Assembly: GCA_002295925.1 (NCBI GenBank)
Contig: DBGO01000010.1
Coordinates: 1 to 64,000, forward strand
Length of the DNA: 64,000 bases
Reading direction: 5' to 3'
Source: Flavobacteriales bacterium UBA852
GTDB taxonomy: Bacteria; Bacteroidota; Bacteroidia; Flavobacteriales_E; Vicingaceae
Each line of letters begins with the position of its first letter. Position 1 is the first letter of the stretch. Made by a program: the position numbers and the translations under genes. Below, piece after piece: positions 1 through 9,167 of the stretch. The notes beneath the pieces are model-generated. The model worked only from the letters and a program-made list of their open reading frames with translations. It was not told where the DNA came from and ran no database searches.

Positions 1-122
1 TTTACAAATGCACAACGGGTTATAATAATATAAAATGATTTTTGATTTGAGAGTAATGGAGTTTAATTTGAATTTATTTAACGTGAATTTTGTTTAAGAA
101 AAATTATTGTTTGTTCTTTTAC

Positions 123-341
123 CTTGATGCAAAAGAACCAAAATATCAAGGCTGCTCACAAGTTTCTGTTTCACTACGGCAACACGCACTAACTCACCCC
201 AACTCGCAAACGCCATTTCCAAAAAATAAACCTATTTTTTGATGGCTGAGCTCAAACAGGGGTTCGTTTTAACGTTTGTTGTTGCCTGTTTCACAACGAA
301 ACTTGTAAGATGCCAATTTTTTTTTCTTTGTGTCTTCAAGC
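123..341. repeat. Approximately 220-bp imperfect palindromic repeat, probably decayed MITE/REP-like element
   Basis: Bases 123-183 are similar to the reverse complement of 281-341. The shared core reads ACAAGTTTC followed further on by GGCAAC. The outer edges share a CTTGA(T/A)G...AAAGAA pattern. The centre (219-241) is a tight stem, CCAAAAAATA against TATTTTTTG. Both the arms and the inner stem are centred near 231, so the whole segment is one long imperfect palindrome. No reading frame is evident. Whether it is dispersed in the genome cannot be seen from this window. Confidence 0.6.
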
Positions 342-446
342 AGTCGTGCGAATAGATTGCAAATAAAGATAACGATGCGCTAGTCCGGGTGAGATTTGCT
401 CTCAAATAAATCTTTCATTTCTTGGAAGACCTTTTGAAAACACTAT

Positions 447-484
447 ATTTTTGTTTCTTTTCATCGATGGAAAAGAAAAAGTAA
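447..484. repeat. Possible fragment of the same repeat edge
   Basis: The segment around TTTCTTTTCATCGATGGAAA resembles the left edge of the 123-341 element (TTCTTTTACCTTGATGCAAA, 114-133). Both are short inverted repeats of TTCTTTT and AAAAGAA around a GATG core. It may be a truncated second copy. The remaining bases of 342-587 show nothing I can name. Confidence 0.3.
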
Positions 485-587
485 AATGCTAACAGCTTAT
501 TTTCTTAATGATGTGTTATCCAAAACTCGCGTTATTTAAGAAAAATGAAAATAGATTTATTTGAAAAGGTTTAACCTATAGCTTTCG

Positions 588-791
588 TTATTTTTCTTCA
601 CCTTTAATCATTTTCATTAAAAGACTGAACGTTGGCGCAAATATTACTGTTTTGACCACCAACCCCGTAAAATCAATATTATCATTAATGAAATAATCAT
701 ATAAAAAACTGATGATTGCAAAAACTATGGCAACCAAAACAATATGCTGTAATGTACCGTATTTTTTCATATCACGATTAAATTTATTCAT
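588..791 (-). CDS. Small two-TM membrane protein, unknown function
   Basis: This 67-aa protein has two predicted membrane helices (roughly residues 15-34 and 42-60), a basic N-terminus and a charged KGEEK end. I do not recognise a family. Its ATG lies inside the last codons of the ABC-F gene (the genes overlap by 8 bp), so the two are probably co-transcribed and translationally coupled. The overlap, the membrane-protein composition and the absence of a better frame support it as a real gene. Its role, and whether it relates to the ATPase, are unknown. Confidence 0.6.
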   Translation of the reverse strand: MNKFNRDMKKYGTLQHIVLVAIVFAIISFLYDYFINDNIDFTGLVVKTVIFAPTFSLLMKMIKGEEK

Positions 792-2718
792 CTTCCAACA
801 CTAAAAGTTGTTCGGTTAATTTTTCCCATTGTTGCATTGCTTCTTCGAGTTTTACGGAAACTTCGGTATGTTGATTCAACAATTCTTGCGAAAACTGTTC
901 GGGTTGCATCAGTTTATCATTTAGCTCTTTTTGCAATGTTTCCAACCGGGTAATCTCCAATTCCAATTTTTGAATTTGATTTTTCAACTTTCGGCGTTTT
1001 TTCTCCAATTCTTTTCTTTGCAAGTAATCGTTTTTAGACTCTTTGCTTTGCTGTTGTTTTTGATTTTCTGATTTATCGGTTGTTTTTTGTTGTTCGAGTT
1101 GCGTAAATTCATCGAGTTTTTTTGATGCCAAATATTCGTTTACCGTTCCAATAAATTCTTTTACTCTTCCGTTTTCAAATTGAATGGTTTTATTGGTAAG
1201 GTTTTGCAGAAAATCCCTGTCATGTGAGACCAATATCATTGTTCCTTCGTATTCTTTCAATGCTTTTTTCAGCACTTCTTTAGAGGGAATATCCAGGTGA
1301 TTGGTAGGCTCATCGAGAATGAGTAAATTAACCGGTTCAAGTAATAATTTACACAACGCAACTCGTGCCCTTTCTCCTCCGCTTAATACTTTTACTTTTT
1401 TATCGGCATCATCTCCGCTAAACATAAATGCGCCAAGCAAGTTTCTTACTTTTTTGCGAATTTCACCCTTTGCCACTTCATCAATGGTTTCAAAAACCGT
1501 TTTTTCACCATCCAGTTCATCTGCTTGATTTTGTGCGTAATATCCTATTTTTACTTCGTGTCCGTATTTTACTGTTCCTTCGTAATCCAATTCTCCTACA
1601 ATAATTTTACTGAGTGTGGTTTTTCCTTGTCCGTTTTGCCCTACAAAAGCCAACTTTTCGCCTCGTTCTACAATCATATTTACTTCTTTAAAGACATAAT
1701 CTTTATCGTATTTTTTGGCTACATTTTCGAGTTCCAACACTACTTTTCCTGAATGTGGTGCCGGCGGAAAGTGAAATTGCATGGTAATATCATCGGTTTC
1801 GTCTATTTCAATGCGTTCCATTTTTTCGAGTTGCTTAATGCGGCTTTGTACTTGCGTAGCTTTTGTAGCTTTAGCTCTAAACCGTTCTATAAACTTTTCG
1901 GTATCTTTTATTTTTTTCTGCTGGTTTTGATATGCCGCCAACTGCTGTTCGATACGCTCTTTTCGTAAGGTCAGGAATTTTGAATAAGGCGCTTTGTAAT
2001 CATAAATTCTGCCTTTGATAATTTCAATGGTTCGATTGGTTACATTATCCAAAAAAGCTTTATCGTGCGAGACTACTAACAATGCTTTATTATTCTTTAA
2101 CAAAAATTGTTCGAGCCATTGGATAGATAAAATATCAAGGTGATTTGTGGGTTCATCGAGCAAAAGTAAATCGGGCTTTTTCAGTAATATTTTCGCCAAT
2201 TCTATTCGCATACGCCAACCGCCGCTTAAGATGTCGGTTTTATCATTGAATTGATTTCTGGAAAATCCAAGCCCCAGCAAAACCGATTCAATTTCGCCTT
2301 CAATATCATATCCGCCCAAATGCGAGAGTCGATTATTCAGTTCATTTAATTTATCGCACAATTCCAAATAACTCTCCGACTCGTAATCGGTACGATGATT
2401 GATTTCTTGTGTAATGCTGTCTATTTCTTTTTGAATATCGTTTACTTCCGTAAAAGTGGTTTTCACCTCATCAAAAATAGTTTTACCAAAGCTAAAATCC
2501 ATATCTTGAGGTAAATATCCAATGGTATAATCGCTTGGAAAAGAGATTTTTCCGCCATCGTAAGGTTGAATACCGGCAATACATTTGAGCAAGGTTGATT
2601 TACCGCTTCCGTTTTTCCCTACCAAGCCAATCCTGTCGGATGAATTTATGACAAATGAAATTTTATTGAATAAAGCGCGGTCGCCAAAATGCAGTTCTAA
2701 ATCAGTTATGTGACTCAT
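784..2718 (-). CDS. ABC-F family ATPase (ribosome-associated translation factor type)
   Basis: The 644-aa soluble protein has two ABC nucleotide-binding domains and no membrane segments. Domain 1 has Walker A GKNGSGKST (34-42), signature LSGG (164-167) and DEPTNHLD (188-195). A charged helical linker follows, then domain 2 with GQNGQGKTT, LSGGERAR and DEPTNHLD. The last 100 residues or so are a Lys/Glu/Gln-rich coiled coil as in Uup/YheS-type proteins. Proteins of this family bind the ribosomal E site and relieve stalling or tune translation. The exact subfamily, and any role in antibiotic resistance, cannot be decided here. It is divergent from the DUF983 gene and overlaps the downstream 67-aa gene. 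Confidence 0.93.
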   Translation of the reverse strand: MSHITDLELHFGDRALFNKISFVINSSDRIGLVGKNGSGKSTLLKCIAGIQPYDGGKISFPSDYTIGYLPQDMDFSFGKTIFDEVKTTFTEVNDIQKEIDSITQEINHRTDYESESYLELCDKLNELNNRLSHLGGYDIEGEIESVLLGLGFSRNQFNDKTDILSGGWRMRIELAKILLKKPDLLLLDEPTNHLDILSIQWLEQFLLKNNKALLVVSHDKAFLDNVTNRTIEIIKGRIYDYKAPYSKFLTLRKERIEQQLAAYQNQQKKIKDTEKFIERFRAKATKATQVQSRIKQLEKMERIEIDETDDITMQFHFPPAPHSGKVVLELENVAKKYDKDYVFKEVNMIVERGEKLAFVGQNGQGKTTLSKIIVGELDYEGTVKYGHEVKIGYYAQNQADELDGEKTVFETIDEVAKGEIRKKVRNLLGAFMFSGDDADKKVKVLSGGERARVALCKLLLEPVNLLILDEPTNHLDIPSKEVLKKALKEYEGTMILVSHDRDFLQNLTNKTIQFENGRVKEFIGTVNEYLASKKLDEFTQLEQQKTTDKSENQKQQQSKESKNDYLQRKELEKKRRKLKNQIQKLELEITRLETLQKELNDKLMQPEQFSQELLNQHTEVSVKLEEAMQQWEKLTEQLLVLEDE

Positions 2719-2772
2719 GTTACTTAAGTGTGAAAAATTTATGTTTAATATTGCCTACAAAATTGAGCATAA

Positions 2773-3171
2773 ATGTCGTTAATAAAAAAAGGAAATCCAC
2801 TTTATAGTGTATTATATTTAAAATGTCCGCGTTGTCACGAAGGAGATTTGTTTTGCGATAAAAACCCTTGGCATTTTAAGCATTTTTTTGATATGCCGGA
2901 AAGATGCCCTGTTTGCGGACAAAAATTCACTTTGGAAACCGGTTTTTATTATGGAGCAATGTATGTAAGTTATGCCATTACTATTGCCGAAAATGTTGCC
3001 GTATTTGTTGCCCTGTCGGTTTTCAATGCTTTTTCGATACCTTTGTTTTTTGCCATTGATATTCCTTTTTTGTTTTTAACCGTTCCTTATGTATTTAGAA
3101 TATCAAGGGCTATATGGATAAACTTTTTTGTTAAATATGTTCCGCCCGAACAGCGCGAAAAACTCACATAG
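2773..3171 (+). CDS. DUF983 family zinc-ribbon membrane protein
   Basis: The 132-aa protein has CPRC (18-21) and CPVC (45-48) pairs that could bind one zinc ion. These are followed by two adjacent hydrophobic helices (about 62-85 and 88-110) and a basic tail. This arrangement and the GxFYxGAMYVSY stretch are typical of DUF983, a widespread family of unknown function that is common in Bacteroidota and Alphaproteobacteria. The gene stands alone on the plus strand, divergent from the ABC-F gene with 54 bp between the starts and convergent with the CopD-like gene. Confidence 0.85.
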   Translation: MSLIKKGNPLYSVLYLKCPRCHEGDLFCDKNPWHFKHFFDMPERCPVCGQKFTLETGFYYGAMYVSYAITIAENVAVFVALSVFNAFSIPLFFAIDIPFLFLTVPYVFRISRAIWINFFVKYVPPEQREKLT

Positions 3172-3197
3172 ACTTTCCAAAAAAGTAAAAAATTCTA

Positions 3198-3641
3198 TTA
3201 AAAAATTCCAACTCGAAAACTTAACCCTGTTATTAGAAACAATATCGATGATATTGTTACAATGTAAATAAGTGCTGCCAGTTTCTTAAAGCTTTTTGGG
3301 TTTTCGATATTGGGAATTAATACTTTGTTGGCAATTATTGCACAGACAACCGTAATAAACAACAAAAGTAATTTTATGGATATATGTAAACCGTTATGTC
3401 CGGAAAAAGTAAACCAATGACTAATTTCCGGTTCGTGAATATACGCCAACCACAAACCGGAAATTACCTGAATAAGCAGAGCCGGCATTCCTATTGTTTC
3501 GTAATTTCGTTCGAAATTTAACAAATCGGTTTTATCGCCTGTTTTAAGTGCTTTGGGTAACAATTTTATTCCGATAAACAAATGCCCACCGACCCAAATT
3601 GTTGCGCCCAACAAATGCAATAGCAATAAAAATTTAAACAT
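3198..3641 (-). CDS. CopD-like four-TM integral membrane protein
   Basis: The 147-aa protein has four hydrophobic helices. The N-terminal pattern LHLLGATIWVGGHLF (His9, His20) is like that of the CopD/copper-resistance D membrane domain and related small haem- or copper-associated membrane proteins. The fit to that superfamily rests on the first helix and the helix count. The function is not established. It starts 1 bp after the hemL stop codon, so it is almost certainly co-transcribed with that haem-synthesis gene, which mildly supports a haem- or metal-linked role. Confidence 0.6.
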   Translation of the reverse strand: MFKFLLLLHLLGATIWVGGHLFIGIKLLPKALKTGDKTDLLNFERNYETIGMPALLIQVISGLWLAYIHEPEISHWFTFSGHNGLHISIKLLLLFITVVCAIIANKVLIPNIENPKSFKKLAALIYIVTISSILFLITGLSFRVGIF

Positions 3642-3642
3642 C

Positions 3643-4926
3643 TTATAACTCTTTAATACTATTACGCAATGCTTCTTGCAGTTTTTCCATATCCAAACCG
3701 GTAATGGCGGTATTTAAAAACCACGCTTCAAATTGTGACGGCGGAATATATACGCCATTTTCCATTACATTCCAGAAAAACTTGGCGAACAGTTCCGTAT
3801 CGCACGATTTGGCATCATCAAAATTGGTTACTTTTTTATCGGTAAAAAACGGATTTATCATTGACCCAAATCGATTTACTGTTAAAGGAATGCCTTTTTC
3901 TTTGGCTGCCGACAATAATGTATCTTCAATTACTTGTGCTTTTTTTTCAAAATCATCATAAGGATTAATGGCTTTTAGGGTCTCCAACGTAGCTTTGCCC
4001 ACAGCCATTGCCACCGGGTTTCCGCTCAATGTACCGGCTTGATATACATCTCCGACAGGTGCCACACGATTCATAATTTCTTCGCGGGCAGCATAAGCAC
4101 CAACAGGAAATCCTCCGCCAATAACTTTTCCCATACAGGTAATATCCGCCGTAACACCCAACTTATGTTGCGCTCCGCCAAAAGTAGAACGGAAACCTGT
4201 CATTACCTCATCTATAACAAGCAATGCACCATTGGCATGTGCCAATTCTTTCAGTTGTTGTAAAAATTCTTTTTCGGGAAGCACCACACCCATATTACCT
4301 GCAACAGGTTCGATAAATATTGCGGCAATATCGTTGGGGAATTCATCAAAATGATGTTTTACCGATTGTAAATCGTTGTAGTTTGCGATTAAAGTATCTT
4401 TAACGGCAGCTTCGGGAACACCGGCACTTCCGGGCAAACTAAAAGTTACCACACCACTTCCTGCCGCAACCAAAAGCGCATCACTGTGCCCGTGATAACA
4501 GCCTGAAAATTTAATGATTTTATTGCGACCCGTAAATGCCCGAGCCAAACGAATGGCACTTAATACAGCTTCTGTACCCGAGTTAACAAAACGAATTTTA
4601 TCTATTCCGGAAAAATTTTCATAAATTAATTCTGCCAATTCTATTTCCCCGAGCGCACTTGCTCCAAATGTAAAACCTTTTTCAATGGCTTCTTTTACTG
4701 CATCTAAAACTATCGGATGATTATGTCCTAAAATCATTGGTCCGTAAGAGCCAACCAAATCAATGTATTCATTCCCGTCCACATCGTAAATTTTTGAGCC
4801 GTCGGCGTGGTCCATAAACACAGGATTACCTCCTACACTTCCAAAAGCTCTAACCGGACTGTTTACTGCTCCTACCAAATGTTTATTTCCGCGTTGATAT
4901 AATTGTTTTGATTTATCGAGTTTCAT
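3643..4926 (-). CDS. hemL: Glutamate-1-semialdehyde 2,1-aminomutase
   Basis: This PLP enzyme converts glutamate-1-semialdehyde to 5-aminolevulinate in the C5 tetrapyrrole (haem) pathway in the cytoplasm. The 427-aa length is normal for the family. The cofactor lysine is K267 in the CMGKVIGGGFPVG motif. The N-terminal NSPVRAFGSVGG signature and the SGTEA (116-120), CYHGHSDA and VIDEVMTGFR motifs are all present. It lies 36 bp downstream of leuS on the same strand and abuts the CopD-like gene. Other hem genes are outside the window. Confidence 0.97.
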   Translation of the reverse strand: MKLDKSKQLYQRGNKHLVGAVNSPVRAFGSVGGNPVFMDHADGSKIYDVDGNEYIDLVGSYGPMILGHNHPIVLDAVKEAIEKGFTFGASALGEIELAELIYENFSGIDKIRFVNSGTEAVLSAIRLARAFTGRNKIIKFSGCYHGHSDALLVAAGSGVVTFSLPGSAGVPEAAVKDTLIANYNDLQSVKHHFDEFPNDIAAIFIEPVAGNMGVVLPEKEFLQQLKELAHANGALLVIDEVMTGFRSTFGGAQHKLGVTADITCMGKVIGGGFPVGAYAAREEIMNRVAPVGDVYQAGTLSGNPVAMAVGKATLETLKAINPYDDFEKKAQVIEDTLLSAAKEKGIPLTVNRFGSMINPFFTDKKVTNFDDAKSCDTELFAKFFWNVMENGVYIPPSQFEAWFLNTAITGLDMEKLQEALRNSIKEL

Positions 4927-4962
4927 CGTTTTTTAAGTTTTTTGATTGTTCACTTTTAAGAT

Positions 4963-7929
4963 TTACAAGACAATATTCACAATCTTTTTTGGGACAACAA
5001 TAACTTTTTTGGGTGATTTACCTTCTGTCCATTTTTGGGCTTGTTCCATTGCCAACACTTCTTTTTCGATGGCTTCTTTGCTCATATCCAAAGGTAATTC
5101 TACGGTAAAGCGCATTTTTCCGTTAATCATTACCGGATATTTGTGCGACGATTCCACCAAATAACTTTCATCATATTGTGGGAAAGCAGCTTGTGTAACC
5201 GATGAATTATGTCCCAAACGATGCCACAATTCTTCGGCAATATGTGGTGCGTAAGGCGATAAAGCAACAACCAAAGGTTCTAAAATTTTACGTTTATTGC
5301 ATTTGGCTTGTGCCAGTTCGTTGGTTGTTATCATAAACTGACTGACAACCGTATTGAATGAAAAACGCTCAATATCTTCGGTAATTTTTTTCAGGTTGCG
5401 ATGCAAAATTTTCCATTCTTCTTTTGTAGGTTCCTCATCCGAAACATAAAAGCCATTGTCGTTGAAAAACAAACGCCAGAATTTTTTCAAAAACCGGTTG
5501 ACACCTTCAATTCCTTTGGTATCCCACGGTTTATGTTGTTCTACCGGTCCCAAAAACATTTCGTAACAACGTAATGTATCGGCACCGTACTTATCTACCA
5601 ATTCGTCGGGTGTTTGTACATTATATTTTGATTTGGACATTTTTTCCACTTCGCGTTTTACCAAAAAGCGACCGTCTTCTTCGGTAATAAATTTGGCGTT
5701 TTTAAACTCATCACGCCACTGGCGTAATTTATCCAAATCTACCTCATCGTTTGATTTTAGTAAGGAAATGTCAATATGAATAGGTATAAGCTTTATATTA
5801 TCAATATCTAGTTTTATATCATTAATGTCAATATTGAATTTTTTCGATATTCTATTTATTATACTTTTAGCTATTTTCTCTTTTGTAAAATCATCAATTT
5901 TATTAATTAAACCAGAAGAAACAAAAATTATTGGCCAGAAAATTTCACCAATACCATCTCGTATTTCACCATCTTCTATGATAAAATCTAAATATTTAGG
6001 ATAATTAATGAAATTATTTATTGTATATTTTCCGCCATAAACTCTAAAAATCAAAGCACTATTCCCTTGAATCATTCCTTGATTAATCATTTTTTGGAAT
6101 GGTTCGTCGTAAGGAACGTAACCTAAATCATACAATACTTTGGTCCAAAATCGGGCATAGAGCAAATGTCCGGTAGCGTGTTCGGCACCACCCATATATA
6201 AATCTACGTTTTGCCAATAATTTAATTTTTCGGGCGAGGCAAACATTTTATCGTTTTTTGGGTCGGTATAACGCATAAAATACCACGATGAACCGGCAAA
6301 ACCGGGCATTGTATTGGTTTCGAGCGGATAACCGTTGTATGTCCAATTTTTGGCTCTTGCCAATGGCGGCTCACCTTTTTCGGTGGGTAAAAATTTATCT
6401 ACTTCGGGTAATTCGAGCGGCAGGTCTTTTTCATCCATCACATACGGAACGCCATCTTTATAATAAACCGGAATGGGCTCGCCCCAATATCGCTGACGCG
6501 AAAATATAGCATCACGCAAACGGTAATTTATTTTTCGCTCGCCAATTCCTCTTTTTTTAATTTCTTCAATTGCTTTATCAATGGCTTTTTTTCCTTTTAG
6601 TCCGTTTAAGAAATCGGAATTTATCAATTCTGCATCTTTGCCTTCATACGCCTGTTCGGTAACATCTATATCTTTAAAAATCGGTTTAATGGTCAACCCA
6701 AAATGTTTGGCAAAACGATGGTCTCTGCTGTCACCTGCCGGAACAGCCATTACAGCTCCTGTTCCGTATCCGTACAATACATAATCGCTAATCCAAACGG
6801 GTATTTCTTCGCCTGTAAACGGGTGAATGGCATACGCTCCCGTAAACTGTCCCGAAACACGTTCTACATCTGCCAATCGTTCGCGCTCACTGCGTTTAGC
6901 GGTTTCTTCCTGATAGGCAATAACGTCATTTTTATATTCATCGGTCGTTATTTGCTCCACTAAAGGATGTTCGGGCGCCAAAACCATAAACGAAACACCA
7001 AAAATTGTATCGGGACGAGTGGTGAATACACGAATATTTCCTTCATTATCTTTGAGTAAAAAATCAACCAAAGCCCCTTCGCTTCGACCAATCCAGTTTC
7101 GTTGAATTTCTTTAATGGATTCTGACCAATCGATTTTTTCCAATCCGTCGAGTAAGCGTTGTGCATAAGCGGTAATTCGCAAGCTCCATTGCTTCATCTT
7201 TTTTTGCACTACCGGATGTCCGCCACGCTCCGACACACCGTCTTTCACTTCATCATTTGCCAATACGGTACCCAAAGCAGGACACCAATTGACCATACTT
7301 TCACTAATATAAGCCAAACGGTAATTTAGTAAAATTTCTTGTTTTTCCGATTCGGAAAATGCTTGCCACTGCTCGGCAGTAAAAACCTCCTGTTGTGTAG
7401 TTTCCGCATCAACATTGGCATTTCCTTCTTTTTCAAAAACAGCTACCAATGTATCGATTTTTTCGGCTTTGTCTGTTTTTTTGTTATACCAACTGTTGAA
7501 TAATTGAATAAATATCCATTGTGTCCATTTATAATATTTGGGGTCTGATGTGCGTACTTCTCTGTCCCAATCGAATGAAAAACCGATTTTATCCAATTGT
7601 TGACGGTAACGGGCAATGTTTTTTTCAGTTGTTACCGCCGGATGCTGACCGGTTTGAATCGCATATTGTTCGGCAGGTAATCCAAACGAATCGTATCCCA
7701 TCGGGTGAAGGACATTAAATCCTTTTAATCTTTTATATCGTGCATAAATATCGGATGCAATATACCCTAACGGATGTCCTACGTGCAAACCTGCTCCACT
7801 GGGATATGGGAACATATCCAATACATAGTACTTTTCTTTTTCAGGGTCTTCCTCTACATGATAAATTTTATTTTCGGCCCAGTATTTTTGCCAATTTTTT
7901 TCAATCTCGTTCCAATTATAATGTTCCAT
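4963..7929 (-). CDS. leuS: Leucyl-tRNA synthetase with large insertion before KMSKS
   Basis: This class I synthetase charges tRNA-Leu. It has the HIGH-type motif HVGH at 49-52, a CP1 editing domain (with GTGAVMAVPAGDSRDHRFA), the KMSKS loop at 763-767 and the anticodon-binding C-terminal domain. At 988 aa it is longer than the 920-945 aa I expect for Bacteroidota LeuS. The extra length lies in residues about 624-721, just before KMSKS, where bacterial LeuS enzymes carry a variable leucine-specific insertion. That stretch is Ile/Asn/Asp/Lys-rich and its DNA is about 22% G+C, far below the flanks (about 40%). The reading frame is open throughout, so it is not a frameshift. The gene is divergent from ftsX. 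Confidence 0.96.
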   Translation of the reverse strand: MEHYNWNEIEKNWQKYWAENKIYHVEEDPEKEKYYVLDMFPYPSGAGLHVGHPLGYIASDIYARYKRLKGFNVLHPMGYDSFGLPAEQYAIQTGQHPAVTTEKNIARYRQQLDKIGFSFDWDREVRTSDPKYYKWTQWIFIQLFNSWYNKKTDKAEKIDTLVAVFEKEGNANVDAETTQQEVFTAEQWQAFSESEKQEILLNYRLAYISESMVNWCPALGTVLANDEVKDGVSERGGHPVVQKKMKQWSLRITAYAQRLLDGLEKIDWSESIKEIQRNWIGRSEGALVDFLLKDNEGNIRVFTTRPDTIFGVSFMVLAPEHPLVEQITTDEYKNDVIAYQEETAKRSERERLADVERVSGQFTGAYAIHPFTGEEIPVWISDYVLYGYGTGAVMAVPAGDSRDHRFAKHFGLTIKPIFKDIDVTEQAYEGKDAELINSDFLNGLKGKKAIDKAIEEIKKRGIGERKINYRLRDAIFSRQRYWGEPIPVYYKDGVPYVMDEKDLPLELPEVDKFLPTEKGEPPLARAKNWTYNGYPLETNTMPGFAGSSWYFMRYTDPKNDKMFASPEKLNYWQNVDLYMGGAEHATGHLLYARFWTKVLYDLGYVPYDEPFQKMINQGMIQGNSALIFRVYGGKYTINNFINYPKYLDFIIEDGEIRDGIGEIFWPIIFVSSGLINKIDDFTKEKIAKSIINRISKKFNIDINDIKLDIDNIKLIPIHIDISLLKSNDEVDLDKLRQWRDEFKNAKFITEEDGRFLVKREVEKMSKSKYNVQTPDELVDKYGADTLRCYEMFLGPVEQHKPWDTKGIEGVNRFLKKFWRLFFNDNGFYVSDEEPTKEEWKILHRNLKKITEDIERFSFNTVVSQFMITTNELAQAKCNKRKILEPLVVALSPYAPHIAEELWHRLGHNSSVTQAAFPQYDESYLVESSHKYPVMINGKMRFTVELPLDMSKEAIEKEVLAMEQAQKWTEGKSPKKVIVVPKKIVNIVL

Positions 7930-8033
7930 TTTGCAAAAGCTGTTTTAAAAGGCGAAATTAACAATATTTAGAAGGATTTTTGATACATTTTTCGGATATA
8001 TGCATTCAAAATAATAATTTAGCGAACTGTAAT

Positions 8034-8909
8034 ATGAGTACGGGTTACGAAAAATATGCTCGCCGTAAGGCAAAAACCTCGTCGGTTTCTACTGTTATCA
8101 GTATCAGTTTGGTATTATTTACCTTGGGATTGATAGGAATTATCTTGTTAAATGCCAAGCTCCTTTCCGACCATGTAAAAGAAAATATCGGTTTTTCCAT
8201 CATTTTAAAACCCGAAGTAAAAGAGGTGGAATTTAAACAGATACAAAAATCATTGGATGCCGAACCATTTGTGCGCGAAACTATTTTTGTTGACCCCGAC
8301 AGTGCCGCTTTGCAATTGGAAAAAGATTTAGGTGAAGATTTTCTTGATTTTTTGGGCTATAATCCGCTTTTGCCCACGATAGATATAAAGTTAAACCCTG
8401 AATACGCCAAAACCGACAGTTTGGCAAACATTGAAAAGCAATTACTTGAAAATAAATATATTAAAGAAGTCTATTACAGAAAAGACTTAGTGGCAGCTAT
8501 TAACGAAAACGTAAAAAAAATTACATTTATTCTCTTAGGATTAGCTTCGTTATTGTTGCTAATTTCGATAGCAATGATTAACAACTCAATACGATTAGCA
8601 ATTTATGCCCAACGATTCATTATTAAAACAATGCAATTGGTTGGCGCTACGCCTTCTTTTATCAGGCGTCCGTTTATCAGAAAAGCGGTTCTCAACGGTT
8701 TTATCAGTTCAATATTGGCATTGGCAATGCTTACCGGTGTTTTATATTGGATTAAGCAAGAAATTCCGGAAATTATCAATCATCAAAACATAGAATTATA
8801 CGCATTTTTATATATATTCATCATAATAATTGGTGTATTTATATCGTATATTTCTACTTACTTTGCCGTAAGAAAATATTTACGTATTCAAACCAATGAA
8901 TTATACTAA
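8034..8909 (+). CDS. ftsX: Cell division protein FtsX
   Basis: FtsX is the membrane subunit of the FtsEX ABC-like complex that controls peptidoglycan hydrolases at the septum. The chosen start (MSTGYEKYARRK) gives 291 aa. An open frame continues upstream to 7980 but its residues look non-coding. The layout is one N-terminal helix (about 17-39), a periplasmic domain of about 120 residues, and three C-terminal helices with the family pattern MQLVGATPSFIRRPF. No ftsE is adjacent. It heads the plus-strand series DUF3098-uppP-truB and fits a cell-envelope grouping. Confidence 0.93.
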   Translation: MSTGYEKYARRKAKTSSVSTVISISLVLFTLGLIGIILLNAKLLSDHVKENIGFSIILKPEVKEVEFKQIQKSLDAEPFVRETIFVDPDSAALQLEKDLGEDFLDFLGYNPLLPTIDIKLNPEYAKTDSLANIEKQLLENKYIKEVYYRKDLVAAINENVKKITFILLGLASLLLLISIAMINNSIRLAIYAQRFIIKTMQLVGATPSFIRRPFIRKAVLNGFISSILALAMLTGVLYWIKQEIPEIINHQNIELYAFLYIFIIIIGVFISYISTYFAVRKYLRIQTNELY

Positions 8910-8924
8910 TCAAAAACTATAACT

Positions 8925-9158
8925 ATGAGTACATCAAATAATAATGAAAATCGATTTGCCTTTGGAAAAGAAAATTACAAATGGCTTTTGATAGGATTAG
9001 GCATCATTATTTTGGGATATATATTGATGATAGGCGGTGGAAGCGACGATCCAAAAGTTTTTAATGAGGAAATTTTTTCTTTCAGAAGAGTTACATTAGC
9101 ACCAATTTTAATTTTGGGTGGATTTGTAACTATCATTTATGCCATTATGAAAAAATAA
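8925..9158 (+). CDS. DUF3098 small membrane protein
   Basis: This 77-aa protein has two membrane helices (about 19-37 and 56-75) separated by GGGSDDPKVFNEEIFSFRR, the signature stretch of DUF3098, a family restricted mostly to Bacteroidota. The function is unknown. It lies 15 bp after ftsX and 9 bp before uppP. The family regularly occurs between these two genes, which suggests an envelope or division role, but this is inference from context only. Confidence 0.85.
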   Translation: MSTSNNNENRFAFGKENYKWLLIGLGIIILGYILMIGGGSDDPKVFNEEIFSFRRVTLAPILILGGFVTIIYAIMKK

Positions 9159-9167
9159 TCATCCACA

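Noticed and set aside
342..587. RNA gene or small gene in the remainder of the first intergenic region
   Set aside because: No frame with coding character and no tRNA-like fold was seen.
5765..6062. Frameshift or inserted separate gene inside leuS
   Set aside because: The leuS frame stays open through the AT-rich block with motifs on both sides, so it is an in-frame insertion.
7980..8033. 18-codon N-terminal extension of ftsX
   Set aside because: The residues look non-coding and the family-like start is MSTGYEKYARRK at 8034.
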